Source: Desulfosarcina sp. BuS5 (lineage in GTDB: Bacteria; Desulfobacterota; Desulfobacteria; Desulfobacterales; BuS5). Taken from it: a DNA stretch of 64,000 nt. Location of the stretch: contig NZ_CP087952.1 of NCBI RefSeq assembly GCF_028752835.1, positions 3,532,501-3,596,500 on the forward strand. The letters are read 5' to 3'. Below, piece after piece: positions 1-9,744 of this stretch. Position numbers and translations under genes: made by a program. Below the pieces are notes generated by a model. It was not told where the DNA came from, did not search any database, and saw only the letters and a list, made by a program, of their open reading frames with translations. Every line of letters begins with the position of its first letter. The stretch's first letter is position 1.

Positions 1-1042
1 TGAAACCTTCAACAGTATTGTCATTTAAATTCAGATGAGTAATTTCAATATTCAGATTGTTGAGACTCCCAGGACTAAGTGCAAATCCGTGGTTTTGGGA
101 CGTGATTTCTATTTTTCTTGTTATAAGATTCTTAACAGGCTGGTTTGCGCCGCGATGCCCGAACTTTAATTTAAATGTTTTGCCTCCCAGGGCCAGCCCC
201 AGTATTTGCAAACCAAGGCAGATTCCAAATATTGGTCTGTACCCTATAAGTTCTTTGATGGTATTGATTGCATATCTTACAGGTTCAGGATCACCAGGGC
301 CGTTTGATAAAAATATTCCATCAGGTCCTATGGTTTTCACAACATCTGCTGTCGTTGCAGCCGGCACCACTATCAAATCGCATCCTGCAATTTCAAGGCA
401 TCTTAAAATATTAAATTTCACACCGTAATCAAAGACAACGATCCTCTTTTTTTCGTGACTTTTTTCCCACAATTTGCCGTTAATCTCTAAATCCTGTTCA
501 GGCACGGCTACTTTTTCCCCCTCAACCCAGCGGTATGCTGAATCGGTTGTAACTTCCTTTACCAGATCCTGTCCTGCCATGTCAGGGATCTCTTTTGCTT
601 TTTGAACGCATGATGCAGGGTCAAGGTCTTCAGTAGAAATAAAAGCCCGCATAGCTCCTGCATTCCTTATATGCCTGGTAAGAGCTCGTGTGTCCAGATC
701 TTCTATGCCTAGCACACTGTGTTGATTATTCCCCGAATTTTTTAAATATTCCGACAAAGATGCTGTTGATCTGAAATTACTCGGATAATTTTGATATTCT
801 CTGGTTAAAAAGGCTGATACCTGAATCCGGTCCGACTCCACATCTTCATTATTCGTACCATAATTTCCTATTAGAGGATAGGTCATGGTAACCATCTGCT
901 TTTTATAGGAGGGATCTGTTAATATCTCCTGGTATCCCGTCATCCCGGTATTAAAAACAACTTCGCCTGATGCTTCGCCGGCCCCGGTAAAGGATTTGCC
1001 TTTAAAAGTACGACCATCCTCAAGTGCTAATATAGCTTTCAT
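1..1042 (-). CDS. carA: Carbamoyl-phosphate synthase small subunit (partial, C-terminus beyond window)
   Basis: This is the glutaminase subunit of carbamoyl-phosphate synthase: it releases ammonia from glutamine and passes it to CarB for pyrimidine and arginine synthesis. About 347 codons are visible. The N-terminal CPSase domain begins MKAILALEDGRTFKG. The class I amidotransferase domain follows, with the nucleophile in GICLGLQ (Cys near residue 275); E. coli has GICLGHQ. The stretch FGHRGANQPV and QNHGFA follow. The family is about 380 residues, so the last 30-40 residues, including the catalytic His/Glu pair, lie beyond position 1. The start is the ATG complementary to 1040-1042; its ribosome-binding site is weak. 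It is divergent from the EF-G gene. Confidence 0.95.
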   Translation of the reverse strand, partial: MKAILALEDGRTFKGKSFTGAGEASGEVVFNTGMTGYQEILTDPSYKKQMVTMTYPLIGNYGTNNEDVESDRIQVSAFLTREYQNYPSNFRSTASLSEYLKNSGNNQHSVLGIEDLDTRALTRHIRNAGAMRAFISTEDLDPASCVQKAKEIPDMAGQDLVKEVTTDSAYRWVEGEKVAVPEQDLEINGKLWEKSHEKKRIVVFDYGVKFNILRCLEIAGCDLIVVPAATTADVVKTIGPDGIFLSNGPGDPEPVRYAINTIKELIGYRPIFGICLGLQILGLALGGKTFKLKFGHRGANQPVKNLITRKIEITSQNHGFALSPGSLNNLNIEITHLNLNDNTVEGF

Positions 1043-1217
1043 TATTTAGCTCGCGTTGTTATTGTAAAATTATTTTTTTATTGTGCATGTATGTTGAAAA
1101 CTAGCTATTCTATTAAATTAATACTGCCTGTGCAATAAAATTCTTGACAAAAATTTCATTTCATAACAGATAGAGATTTTGTTCTATCTGTCAGCATAAA
1201 AAGGGTTTGGATCGGCT
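1043..1217. promoter_or_regulatory. Divergent intergenic region between carA and fusA
   Basis: This 175-bp AT-rich gap must hold promoters for both flanking genes. On the + strand a perfect TTGACA lies at 1144-1149, but no convincing -10 box follows at the normal spacing, so the promoter is not assigned. No attenuator or riboswitch was recognised. Confidence 0.3.
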
Positions 1218-3290
1218 ATGGAATATAATATAGAAAAAATTAGAAATATTGGTATCAGCGCTCATATTGATTCAGGGAAAACGACATTAACCGAAAGATT
1301 CCTTTTTTATACTAATCGAATCCATGCAATTCACGAGGTAAAAGGGAAAGATGGTGTCGGCGCCACAATGGATTCTATGGAACTTGAAAAGGAGCGCGGC
1401 ATCACAATAGCTTCTGCCGCGACTTTTTGTGAATGGAATGATTATCAGATCAATCTTATCGATACCCCCGGTCATGTTGATTTTACAATTGAGGTCGAGC
1501 GTTCTTTACGAGTTTTGGATGGCGCTATCCTTATTTTATGCTCTGTTGGTGGTGTTCAATCCCAATCGATGACTGTTGACCGTCAGATGCGAAGATATAA
1601 AATTCCATGTATCGCCTTTATCAACAAATGCGATAGAAGCGGCGCGAATCCTGACAGGGTAATCCAACAACTGAAAGAAAAACTTGGCCACAATGCTGTT
1701 GCCTTGCAAATCCCGATTGGGATGGAAGCAGATTTTAAAGGTGTTGTTGATCTTGTTTCCATGCAAGCGATATATTTTGATGGTGAAAATGGAGAGATTC
1801 TCAGATATGAAGAAATCCCTGCAGACCTGCTTGATAAAGCTGAATCTATGCGGGAAGAATTAATTGATGAGGCATCTCTATTTTCTGATGAGCTTACCGA
1901 AGCTGTTCTGGAAGATTCTGAAATTACAACTGAAATTCTTATTGGGGCCGTAAGGGCCGGAACCCTTGAGCGTAAAATCACTCCTGTCTTTTTGGGGTCT
2001 GCATACAAAAATAAAGCCCTTCAACCGCTTCTGGATGCGGTTGTGGATTTTCTTCCATCCCCCAAGGATATTGAGAACGAAGCGCTTGATATGGATGCGG
2101 AAGAAGCTCCTGTCACGCTAAGTCATAATCTTTCCGACCCTATCGTAGCCCTGGCTTTTAAATTAGAAGACGGCATGTATGGACAGCTCACGTATATCCG
2201 GGTTTATCAAGGCACGGTTTCAAAAGGTGATACGGTTAAAAATATACGTACCGGAAAAACTATCAAGGTTGGCCGGCTGGTCCGTATGCATGCAAACCAG
2301 ATGGAAGAGATTTCTTCAATCAAGGCCGGTGTTATCGGCGCTCTTTTCGGTATTGACTGTGCTTCCGGGGATACCTTTGTTTCAAAGCATCTTGATTTAT
2401 CCATGACTTCAATGTTTGTGCCTGAGCCGGTTATTTCGCTGGCGCTTCTTGCGGATGATAACAAATCCCTTGTTAATATGTCCAAAGCGCTGAACCGGTT
2501 TACCAAGGAGGATCCCACTTTCAGGACATTTGTCGATGAGGAGACCAATGAGACAATTATTCAAGGTATGGGAGAACTGCACCTGGATGTTTATGTCGAA
2601 CGTATGCGAAGGGAGTACGCTGTAAATGTTACAACAGGGCAGCCTGGAGTCGCATATCGTGAAACCATAACCAGACGCTCTGAATTTAACTATACCCATA
2701 AAAAGCAGACTGGCGGTGCGGGTCAGTTCGGGCGGGTTGCCGGATTTATGGAGCCTGTTACTGATGAAGAATTCATTTTCGAGAATAAAATTACAGGTGG
2801 TTCTATCCCAACCCAGTTTATTTCATCATGCGAAAAAGGTTTTCTGAGTTGTTTGAAAAAAGGCCCTTATCTCGAATTTCCGGTTTCAGGTATCAGGATA
2901 GTTATTAATGACGGCGCCTCTCATTCGGTAGATTCTTCAGAGATGGCATTTCAAAGTGCTGCCAGAGGCGCTTTTCGTGAGGGCTACAGCAGGGCTGCTC
3001 CTGTTATTCATGAACCAATAATGAAAGTTGTGGTTGAAACACCTAATGAATTTAATGGAGCAGTTATGGCATTACTTAATCAGCGCAGAGGTATGATAGT
3101 AGGCTCCCAGGAAGACGGCGTCATGAGCACCATTGAGACTCAAGCTCCTTTGGCTGAAATGTTCGGTTTTTCAACTGTCTTGAGGTCGGCAACTCAAGGC
3201 AAGGCTCAATTTACAATGGAATTTTTTTCCTACAAACAGGTGCCTAAATCTGTAGCCGAGGAGATACAAAAAAAATTAAAAAATAGTTGA
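1218..3290 (+). CDS. fusA: Elongation factor G, spdEFG1/mitochondrial-type
   Basis: EF-G is the GTPase that translocates tRNA and mRNA on the ribosome. The 690 residues cover all five EF-G domains. The P-loop is AHIDSGKTT, switch II is DTPGHVDF and the G4 motif is NKCD. Domain IV carries the [12 protein letters not shown] and [11 protein letters not shown] stretches. The Ser in the P-loop, the segment [19 protein letters not shown] and the [11 protein letters not shown] string resemble mitochondrial EF-G1 and the spirochaete/planctomycete/delta type more than E. coli FusA. The gene stands alone, away from any str operon. A second, very different EF-G lies at 25.6-27.7 kb. Confidence 0.93.
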   Translation: MEYNIEKIRNIGISAHIDSGKTTLTERFLFYTNRIHAIHEVKGKDGVGATMDSMELEKERGITIASAATFCEWNDYQINLIDTPGHVDFTIEVERSLRVLDGAILILCSVGGVQSQSMTVDRQMRRYKIPCIAFINKCDRSGANPDRVIQQLKEKLGHNAVALQIPIGMEADFKGVVDLVSMQAIYFDGENGEILRYEEIPADLLDKAESMREELIDEASLFSDELTEAVLEDSEITTEILIGAVRAGTLERKITPVFLGSAYKNKALQPLLDAVVDFLPSPKDIENEALDMDAEEAPVTLSHNLSDPIVALAFKLEDGMYGQLTYIRVYQGTVSKGDTVKNIRTGKTIKVGRLVRMHANQMEEISSIKAGVIGALFGIDCASGDTFVSKHLDLSMTSMFVPEPVISLALLADDNKSLVNMSKALNRFTKEDPTFRTFVDEETNETIIQGMGELHLDVYVERMRREYAVNVTTGQPGVAYRETITRRSEFNYTHKKQTGGAGQFGRVAGFMEPVTDEEFIFENKITGGSIPTQFISSCEKGFLSCLKKGPYLEFPVSGIRIVINDGASHSVDSSEMAFQSAARGAFREGYSRAAPVIHEPIMKVVVETPNEFNGAVMALLNQRRGMIVGSQEDGVMSTIETQAPLAEMFGFSTVLRSATQGKAQFTMEFFSYKQVPKSVAEEIQKKLKNS

Positions 3291-3506
3291 AATTAAATGA
3301 TGCTTCATTAAACGTTTCAAAAGCTTTCCCACGCCAAAGAAACTGACTCTCTGGAGCACTTCTATTCTTGAAATTGGTATCTTGCAAATACTTTGATATG
3401 CGTTTTTGATAAAAATTGATTCTATAGGGATTTTTGGTTGATCTCGATGATTTTGCATATTTTGTATACCCTTTTGAAATGACAAATATCACGGCAAGGA
3501 GTTAAT

Positions 3507-4196
3507 ATGACAGAGCATGAGTCTATTGATTATAACCCTTTAAGTATTGGAACTGATAATATTATAAAAAAAGGAGATTTTGCTGCTGTTATAGCACGCG
3601 CAGGAGTCGGCAAAACCTCCTTTTTAGTTCAGGTTGCCTTGAGCTGTATGCTGAAGCAAAAAAAAGTTCTGCATGTGAGCCTGCACGATTCTGTTAAAAA
3701 GATTTCATTATGGTATAAAGAAATCTTTACAAATTTGGTGGATCAGCACGTTATTGACTTACCTGTAGGTTCCCTGGATTCATTATTACCATGCAGATTT
3801 ATTATGACCTTTAAAGTTGATGGGTTTAGTTTGCCCGGTTTTGTGGAACGTTTCTCCGATATTACAAAACAGGGAATATTTGTGCCGGATGTTTTAATTA
3901 TTGACGGGTTGCCTTTAAATGAAACTACTGATAAATTGCTTAAAGAGATCAAAGCTTTTGCAGTTCAAAATTCATTGTCAGTCTGGTTTGCAGGGCATAT
4001 ACATAGAGATGAAGAGCCGAGTGCGGATGGCACACCAGCTCCTTTTTTTCATGTTGCAGATAATTTTGACGTTGTTATTAAGTTACAACCCACAGGAGAA
4101 AGAATATGTGTTGATTTTATCAAGGGCATTACCAATGATTCCGATAGCCCCATGATACACGTTGACCCTTCATCTTTGCTGATTATGGAGTTATAG
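3507..4196 (+). CDS. RecA/KaiC-like P-loop ATPase of unknown role
   Basis: This is a 229-residue single-domain ATPase. The Walker A motif is near residues 31-39 (RAGVGKTSF) and a hydrophobic strand ending in Asp (VLIIDGLPL) near 130-138 fits Walker B. The segment AVIARAGVGKTSFLVQVALS resembles the nucleotide-binding fold of RecA, KaiC and DnaB-like proteins. No DNA-binding or helicase motifs were seen, so substrate and pathway are unknown. The start is supported by AAGGAG six bases upstream. The stop codon TAG lies inside the first bases of a dispersed repeat, so the repeat abuts and terminates this reading frame. Confidence 0.6.
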   Translation: MTEHESIDYNPLSIGTDNIIKKGDFAAVIARAGVGKTSFLVQVALSCMLKQKKVLHVSLHDSVKKISLWYKEIFTNLVDQHVIDLPVGSLDSLLPCRFIMTFKVDGFSLPGFVERFSDITKQGIFVPDVLIIDGLPLNETTDKLLKEIKAFAVQNSLSVWFAGHIHRDEEPSADGTPAPFFHVADNFDVVIKLQPTGERICVDFIKGITNDSDSPMIHVDPSSLLIMEL

Positions 4197-4350
4197 ATTT
4201 CCACATAAATATAGATTGTCACATAAATAATTTCACTGCGTTATCGGTGAAAACCTTCTGCCGACGTGCTGACAGGACGCCTCTTTCCGGTTTTCCCCTC
4301 TGGCCGGTTTTCCCTCTGACCTTGTGAAATTCATTATATGAAAATCTATA
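4192..4350. repeat. Dispersed ~125-bp element, copy A (variant centre)
   Basis: The left end TATAGATTTCCACATAAATA and the following block CACATAAATAATTTCACTGCG match other copies, as does the right end GAAAATCTATA. The centre differs from the palindromic centre of the 18.0, 29.4 and 54.8 kb copies: here there are two C/T-rich stretches containing CTCTGGCC and CTCTGACCTTGTG. It overlaps the stop codon of the upstream ATPase gene. Confidence 0.75.
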
Positions 4351-4362
4351 GAAAAGCGAGCA

Positions 4363-4393
4363 CAAAAAAATGCCCTGTTAAAATGAACAGGCG
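4363..4393 (-). terminator. Rho-independent terminator after the 4430-4774 gene
   Basis: Read on the minus strand, CCTGTT, a short loop and AACAGG form a hairpin followed by seven T residues. It lies 37-67 bases past the stop codon of the minus-strand hypothetical gene. Confidence 0.6.
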
Positions 4394-4429
4394 TTATAGA
4401 ACATACAAGAAATTCCGCTGCGCCTGTTA

Positions 4430-4774
4430 TCAAAACCCCTCTCTTTTTAATAACTCCCTATACCAATTGGCGAATTCAAACATCCCTATGTACCTCTCGT
4501 CATCGTTAATGATGCCGATGCACATATCAAGCACGCCCCTTCCGTAAGCATTGCTATATTTTTCAGAAGTTATTGATTGAAGAAACTCTCTCACCAGCAT
4601 TTGAGATGTCCGGTTGGTCTTGTCTTTTCTTATATCTATGGGGTCTTTAGGTTCTTCAAACGGATCCCATTTATCATACCCCTTTTTAAGGATATGCTTC
4701 TGGCGCCTCGGGGCCATGCTGTTAAAAATAGCTTTTTTTCTTGCTTCTGCTTCACATGCGTCAACTTTACTCAT
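4430..4774 (-). CDS. Conserved small hypothetical protein
   Basis: This 114-residue charged, soluble protein begins MSKVDACEAEARKKAIF and contains the stretch GYDKWDPFEEPKDPIDIRKD followed by a helical C-terminal half. I do not recognise the family. The start at 4774 is preferred over one 12 codons upstream, because AAGGAGATAGGT precedes it and the longer form would overlap the neighbour. It sits 10 bases after the Cys-cluster gene on the same strand, so the two are probably co-transcribed. Confidence 0.6.
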   Translation of the reverse strand: MSKVDACEAEARKKAIFNSMAPRRQKHILKKGYDKWDPFEEPKDPIDIRKDKTNRTSQMLVREFLQSITSEKYSNAYGRGVLDMCIGIINDDERYIGMFEFANWYRELLKREGF

Positions 4775-4784
4775 ACCTATCTCC

Positions 4785-5465
4785 TTATTTTTTCTCTCCA
4801 ACCGTTTCATCTTCCTGGGTATTGACGCCTAAATATTCCTCACTATATTCTGTAAGGATTGCCATAGATAACGGTACAAGCATTTCTCCGAGTTTTGAAT
4901 ATTTTGTTTTCAGAGCTTGCGCCAGTTCATCGGATATTTCATAAAGTTTTGTCTGGATTTTATCAAGATTTACAGTCGGATACGATTGACCTTCTTTAAA
5001 TCCGGATATCCCGCAAGTGTGCCCAATTCCTCTTATCGATGTAGGTATCCCATAAAGCCTGCATGTTATGGGTCTGTTGTGATAAAGGTCACACATATCG
5101 TTACTGTTCAAAAGCGGGCATCTCACCTTTTCCTTGGCCATTTCCATTAAAATCTCGGTTTCATTTTTACCGGATTCAAGGTCTTTGTACGCCTTTTTCT
5201 TTAGCTTGTAAATTTTTCGATCTGCCCTGCTAGCCTTATCTATAAGCTTTGTTCTTTTTTCCCCTTTATAATTTTTATAAAAATGAAAACTAATACAAAG
5301 AGCTTCAATCAATGTAAGATCGAATAAAGCATGGCAACAATCTGAACATTCCGCCTTGCATTTTACGCACTCCGGAAATTCTTTTTTTACCTTTTCAAAT
5401 ACCTTGTCGGCCATAGAGGACAGGTCTTCATATTTTTTAAAAAATGGCTTTAAATCAATATCCAT
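4785..5465 (-). CDS. YkgJ-family cysteine cluster protein
   Basis: The protein has 226 residues and belongs to the YkgJ-type Zn/Fe-chelating cysteine cluster family. Cysteines lie in CVKCKAECSDCC near residues 35-46, then in CPLL, MCDLY, TCRLYG and GHTCGISG between about 115 and 155. The spacing fits a metal-binding cluster, possibly an iron-sulfur site. The biochemical role of the family is not established. The C-terminal third is helical and acidic. It is upstream of, and probably co-transcribed with, the 114-residue hypothetical gene, and its start lies 19 bases from the parS site. Confidence 0.8.
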   Translation of the reverse strand: MDIDLKPFFKKYEDLSSMADKVFEKVKKEFPECVKCKAECSDCCHALFDLTLIEALCISFHFYKNYKGEKRTKLIDKASRADRKIYKLKKKAYKDLESGKNETEILMEMAKEKVRCPLLNSNDMCDLYHNRPITCRLYGIPTSIRGIGHTCGISGFKEGQSYPTVNLDKIQTKLYEISDELAQALKTKYSKLGEMLVPLSMAILTEYSEEYLGVNTQEDETVGEKK

Positions 5466-5484
5466 AAAATTGTTTCCTATTCAT

Positions 5485-5500
5485 TGTTTCACGTGAAACA
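5485..5500. promoter_or_regulatory. parS centromere site (ParB/Noc-type palindrome)
   Basis: The 16-bp perfect palindrome TGTTTCACGTGAAACA equals the canonical bacterial parS bound by ParB. It lies between the YkgJ gene and mnmE, beside the rpmH-rnpA-yidD-yidC-jag-mnmE block that is typically next to oriC and the parAB genes. Noc sites differ by one base per half (ATTTCCCGGGAAAT-like), so parS is preferred. No second copy was noticed in the window. Confidence 0.85.
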
Positions 5501-5506
5501 TCAAGC

Positions 5507-5530
5507 AGAGACGCAAAATTTTGCGTCTCT
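5507..5530. repeat. REP-like perfect palindrome of the GTAGRGRC type
   Basis: This 24-bp perfect inverted repeat has arms AGAGACGCAAAA and its complement, ending CTCTAC. It shares its ends with the palindromes at 14449 and 18429. It lies 24 bases past the mnmE stop codon and could end transcripts from that side. Confidence 0.6.
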
Positions 5531-5553
5531 ACATAAATAATTTGTATAAATGA

Positions 5554-6978
5554 TTATTTTCCGATACAGAAGCTATTGAAAATTTGGTCTAAGATGTCAT
5601 CCCCGACATTTTGTCCGGTTATTGAATCCAGGGCATAAATGGCTGAAGTTACATCAAGGGCTATAATCTCCGGAGGACAAGAGTTTTTAATATTATTAAC
5701 AGCCAGCAAAAGATTTTCTTTTGCGTTCACAAGAGCCGTTTTATGTCTCATATTAGGAATTAAATACGAGGGCAACCCAACATTTGTACCATTGAGAAAA
5801 ATTTTAACTATAAGTTTACGCAAAGAATCAATCCCTGCATTCAAAAAAGCTGAGGTTGTTACACATCCATCAACCTTAAAGTTGTCGGGAATTGAAACAA
5901 ATTGATTGCCCTGTATTAAATCCGATTTGTTGATTACAAGGATAACCTTTTTGTCTTGGATTTTTCGAAATATCATATAGTCTTCATCAGTAAAGGGACA
6001 GGTTGCATCCACAACAAAAATTACTAAATCCGCACTAATTAAATGATCATAAACCTTTTTAATTCCAATAGTCTCAACAGGGTCGCAAGAATCATGTAAT
6101 CCGGCTGTGTCACAAAGATTCACAGAAACATCGTTAATATTTACTGTTTCAGAGACCAAATCTCTTGTAGTTCCAGGTAATGAGGATACAATAACACGAT
6201 CATTCCCGATAAGGCAATTCATAAGACTTGATTTACCAACGTTGGGTCGGCCAAGAATGATTGCTTTCAGTCCGTCTCTGAAAAAATGCCCGTCATTATA
6301 ATGCTTGACAAGCATGTTGATTTTATCAAAAACATAACACTGAAAATCTGATGTTATATTATCGATATTAATAATTTCTTCAACATCATCAGAAAAATCA
6401 ATGGAGGCATCGATCAACGAAAGAAAATTAACAAGAAAGCCCCTTACGTCGTTTATGACGTCCTTCATGCCGCCGCTTATATGGGATGTCGCAATTTTAA
6501 GTTCCTGTTCTGTACGGGCATTTACAATGTCAATAACAGATTCTGCTTGGGTTAAATCTATCCGTCCGTTTAGGAAAGCCCTTTTCGTAAACTCACCAGG
6601 TTCAGCAAGCCGCGCCCCTTTTTTTATTAATAAATTTAGTATAAGATTAAGAACAATGTAGCCGGCGTGAGAGTGGATTTCCACAACATCCTCTTTTGTA
6701 TATGAACGGGGAGCAAGCATGGTTAAAATCAGCACTTCATCAATAATACTTTGGTCAACAGGATCAGTAATGTGACCGTAATTTATTTTATGTGATTTAA
6801 AAATATCAGTATGACCATATTTTTTTGCGGAATGACTATTTTGAATATTTTTTTCAGGCGAATAGCGGCGGAAAATTGATGAAACAATGGAAACAGAGCT
6901 ATCTCCTGATATTCTTATTATACCAATACCGCCATTCCCGGCAGGAGTGGCAATTGCGGCAATTGTATCGAAGTTCAT
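5554..6978 (-). CDS. mnmE: tRNA modification GTPase MnmE (TrmE)
   Basis: MnmE acts with MnmG to place the carboxymethylaminomethyl or aminomethyl group on wobble U34 of certain tRNAs. The 474 residues show the folate-binding N-terminal domain (DTIAAIATPAGNGGIGIIRI), a helical domain split by a GTPase domain with G1 GRPNVGKSS, G3 DTAGLHD and G4 NKSD, and the invariant C-terminal CIGK. A TTG two codons further upstream is also possible; the ATG at 6978 gives the usual family N-terminus. It is the last gene of the rpmH-to-mnmE block. Confidence 0.96.
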   Translation of the reverse strand: MNFDTIAAIATPAGNGGIGIIRISGDSSVSIVSSIFRRYSPEKNIQNSHSAKKYGHTDIFKSHKINYGHITDPVDQSIIDEVLILTMLAPRSYTKEDVVEIHSHAGYIVLNLILNLLIKKGARLAEPGEFTKRAFLNGRIDLTQAESVIDIVNARTEQELKIATSHISGGMKDVINDVRGFLVNFLSLIDASIDFSDDVEEIINIDNITSDFQCYVFDKINMLVKHYNDGHFFRDGLKAIILGRPNVGKSSLMNCLIGNDRVIVSSLPGTTRDLVSETVNINDVSVNLCDTAGLHDSCDPVETIGIKKVYDHLISADLVIFVVDATCPFTDEDYMIFRKIQDKKVILVINKSDLIQGNQFVSIPDNFKVDGCVTTSAFLNAGIDSLRKLIVKIFLNGTNVGLPSYLIPNMRHKTALVNAKENLLLAVNNIKNSCPPEIIALDVTSAIYALDSITGQNVGDDILDQIFNSFCIGK

Positions 6979-7052
6979 AAACAATCAAAGATAAAAATCT
7001 TGAAAATTATTATGTTTTTTTGCAACCGTTCCTTAGTAAAGGCTGCAAACGG

Positions 7053-7847
7053 TTACGGCTTTTTTTTGTTAGAATTCCAACGCCTTGGGAAGATAACAAG
7101 CTTTCTGTAAAAATCATCGCCAATACTTTTTGTTGTTACAGCTCTATCCTCCTTCAAGGCCAAATGCACGACTCTTCGATCATAACCGTTCATAATACCA
7201 ATTGTCACTGGTTTGCCGGTTCGTTTAACCTTCTCCGCAAGCCGAACAGCACGATCAGTGAGACTTGCTCGTTTTGATTCAAGATATCCTTCAACATCGA
7301 TGTGTATGCGTATTCTATTTTCGTAGTTTTTGTTTACAATCTTGGAAATTATATACTGAATCGCTTCAAGTGTTTGACCGCGCTTTCCTATAAGAAGTGC
7401 GGAATTTCCGCCTTTAATAGTAAATACAATTCTGTCAGATAGCTTGCTCTTTGTAATTGTAGCATCTGTTGTAATTAAATCTACAATTTTTTGAAGAGCG
7501 TTTTGGCCAAAAGCAACGAGATCATCTGAAATCGATTCCTGTAAGAGAGCATCGTTAGAGGATTTCATTTCTGTCTCTATTATTTGATCCTCAACCTCAT
7601 CCTCAACCTCATCCTTTGATTTTGCATTATCGTCATTGATTTGAATAACAGGCTCCGGTTCAGGTGCTATTTCAGGTAACATGACGCGAATGCGTGCTTT
7701 TTTTGCACCTACCAACCCAAAGATACCTGATGCCCCAAAAGAAATCACATCATGCTTAAGCTGAGACTCGGAAAGATTAAGCTCTTCGCAAGCTTTTTTT
7801 ACTGCTGCCTCAATATTCTTGCCCTCGAATTCCAAAAAAGGCGCCAT
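7053..7847 (-). CDS. jag: Jag/KhpB RNA-binding protein
   Basis: The protein has 264 residues with the three parts of the Jag (KhpB/EloR) family. The Jag-N domain at about 4-55 has the GIFGLVGAKKARIRV motif. An acidic linker is followed by a KH domain near 130-195 containing GGNSALLIGKRGQTLEAIQ. The R3H domain near 200-258 includes RAVRLAEKV and GIMNGYDRRVVH. The family binds RNA and is tied to cell elongation and division in Firmicutes; its role in deltas is less studied. GGAGGG precedes the ATG. It lies 16 bases after yidC, as in most bacteria. Confidence 0.92.
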   Translation of the reverse strand: MAPFLEFEGKNIEAAVKKACEELNLSESQLKHDVISFGASGIFGLVGAKKARIRVMLPEIAPEPEPVIQINDDNAKSKDEVEDEVEDQIIETEMKSSNDALLQESISDDLVAFGQNALQKIVDLITTDATITKSKLSDRIVFTIKGGNSALLIGKRGQTLEAIQYIISKIVNKNYENRIRIHIDVEGYLESKRASLTDRAVRLAEKVKRTGKPVTIGIMNGYDRRVVHLALKEDRAVTTKSIGDDFYRKLVIFPRRWNSNKKKP

Positions 7848-7863
7848 ATATACCCTCCGTCAA

Positions 7864-9546
7864 TTAACTATGTTTCTCTTGAATATAATACTGTTGAGCA
7901 ATAGATAAAACATTGTTTACAAGCCAGTATAAAACAAGGCCGGATGAAAAATTTATAAATATCGCAGTAAAAAAAATGGGCATCAACATCATAATTTTTG
8001 CTTGCGCCGGATCCCCCATAGGGGGTGACATTTTTTGCTGTAAAAACATAGTACCTCCCATAATAATAGTAAGAACAGGAACCCCATAAGGCGGTTCCAT
8101 AAATGGTATGGTAAAATTAAAATGAAAAAGACGATCCGGAGCTGACAAATCATTAATCCATCCGAGAAAAGGTGCGTGCCGTAATTCAATGGCCTGATAA
8201 AGCATACGATAAAAGGCAAAAAAGATCGGGATCTGGACTATCATAGGCAGGCATCCACCAAGGGGGTTTACCTTATATGTTTTATACAACCCCATAATTT
8301 CCTGATTCATCCTCTGCTTATCATTTTTATATTTCTCCCTGATTTGAGTCATTAAAGGCTGGAGCTTTTTCATCTCAGACATGGATTTATAACTCTTGGA
8401 ACCAAGCGGCCAAAGTATCAGCTTTATTAAAATGGTTAAAATAATAATTGCAAAACCGTAATTAGGAATAAATTTATGCAAAAAATTCATTACATAAAGG
8501 CAGGGTCTGGCAAGAAAATCGAACATCCCGAAATTTACAATCTTATCAAGATGGTAACCCAATCCGGAAAGGATGCTGATCTTTTTAGGGCCAAAGTAAA
8601 GATAAAAATTGGAAACATGCTTTTCGCCTGAATTGATAGAGCCCAGAGTCTGGACATATGTCGATTTCAGAATATCATCCTGCTCAACATTTATATGCAT
8701 TCTTGCGGATTCTGAATTATCAGAAATTATGGAAGATGCAAAATAACGATTCTCCAATGCTATCCATGAAATCGTGCCATCAAAAATATTTTTATCCTTT
8801 AGCTTCTTTATCTTAACCTGTTCTAATTTGTTGTTTATGAAAGCGGTTGGCCCCTCAAAGGCATATCCACTATTTTTCTTCGGCGCGTCACCCTCTAAAG
8901 AGAGTGCTAAATTACCATTAATGGTCCTGGTTGAATTGTTTTTTATAGATATATCAAGGCCAATCAGGTACGTTTCAGGGGAAAAAAGAAATCTTTTTTC
9001 AATAATAAGACCCTCCGGGGATATCCATGTAAATGGGATTTCAAAAGAAGCATCAGTAATGTCAACTGTATCGCCGGGAATATTAACCTTGAAAAAAGAA
9101 TCCCCAGGAGATGAAAAATTATCATCTCTCAATTGAGTCAGAACCGTTCCAAGCCCTGATGCGGAAGAGCATAATTGCAAATATGGCGAATCCGGATTCC
9201 CGTTTTCCCTGAATTTTTTTAAAATGAAACTTTTAAATACAGCCCCTTTTTCTGAAATCTGAACAGAATATAAAGGGGTATTGACTGTGATAATTCTTGG
9301 CTTGTTTTGAAGGAGATCGGGATACTTTGCACCATGAGTATTATAATCCACAGGTTTTTCTTTATTATCAGCGCTTGCTGCTGTACTCGGTGTTATAGCT
9401 GGTCTCTCAACTGTTTTATCAAGGCGATTGGATTGAATAGTGTTATTATTTTGCACCATGGAGTCCCTGTCCACAAAAAAAACTTCCCATACTAAAAAAA
9501 CTAAAAATGATAGAGCTATTGCAATAAAAAGACGAGATTGTTGCAT
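7864..9546 (-). CDS. yidC: Membrane protein insertase YidC
   Basis: YidC inserts and folds inner-membrane proteins alone or with Sec. The 560 residues give an N-terminal membrane segment (about 5-23), a large periplasmic beta-sandwich domain (about 60-330) as in Gram-negative YidC, and the conserved 60KD_IMP region (about 345-555) with five hydrophobic segments. The groove Arg lies in FFAFYRMLYQ and the segment NPLGGCLPMIVQIPIFF is typical. The Gram-negative domain plan supports a proteobacterial or desulfobacterial host. It is followed immediately by jag. Confidence 0.96.
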   Translation of the reverse strand: MQQSRLFIAIALSFLVFLVWEVFFVDRDSMVQNNNTIQSNRLDKTVERPAITPSTAASADNKEKPVDYNTHGAKYPDLLQNKPRIITVNTPLYSVQISEKGAVFKSFILKKFRENGNPDSPYLQLCSSASGLGTVLTQLRDDNFSSPGDSFFKVNIPGDTVDITDASFEIPFTWISPEGLIIEKRFLFSPETYLIGLDISIKNNSTRTINGNLALSLEGDAPKKNSGYAFEGPTAFINNKLEQVKIKKLKDKNIFDGTISWIALENRYFASSIISDNSESARMHINVEQDDILKSTYVQTLGSINSGEKHVSNFYLYFGPKKISILSGLGYHLDKIVNFGMFDFLARPCLYVMNFLHKFIPNYGFAIIILTILIKLILWPLGSKSYKSMSEMKKLQPLMTQIREKYKNDKQRMNQEIMGLYKTYKVNPLGGCLPMIVQIPIFFAFYRMLYQAIELRHAPFLGWINDLSAPDRLFHFNFTIPFMEPPYGVPVLTIIMGGTMFLQQKMSPPMGDPAQAKIMMLMPIFFTAIFINFSSGLVLYWLVNNVLSIAQQYYIQEKHS

Positions 9547-9744
9547 TGTTTACTCCTGATATGCAAATTTATAAACCGGATAAAAAATGTAAATAATGGG
9601 AGCATTACCACTTTGTTAAACCCAAAACCACACCAGGCATTCCTATGACGCAGGAATCCTAAAAAATAAGGGGTACCAAAATGATAAAACATTGAGATTA
9701 AACGGAGGCATTACAGAATAAAAAATTGGGTATGTTTGAAAAAT
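9547..9744. other. Gap between yidC and yidD, no gene seen
   Basis: The gap is 198 bases, where most genomes have yidD and yidC nearly touching. It holds a short imperfect hairpin (GGCATTCCT with AGGAATCC near 9638-9658) and nothing else recognisable. Confidence 0.4.

Noticed and set aside
3244-3492. Minus-strand frame of 82 residues overlapping the end of fusA
   Set aside because: It runs into the coding strand of EF-G, has no ribosome-binding site and no recognisable motif; a second frame covers the same bases.
7022-7072. Hairpin GCAACCGTT/AACGGTTAC followed by a T run on the + strand
   Set aside because: Both flanking genes (mnmE and jag) are on the minus strand, where the run is A and lies before the hairpin; no + strand transcript is expected.
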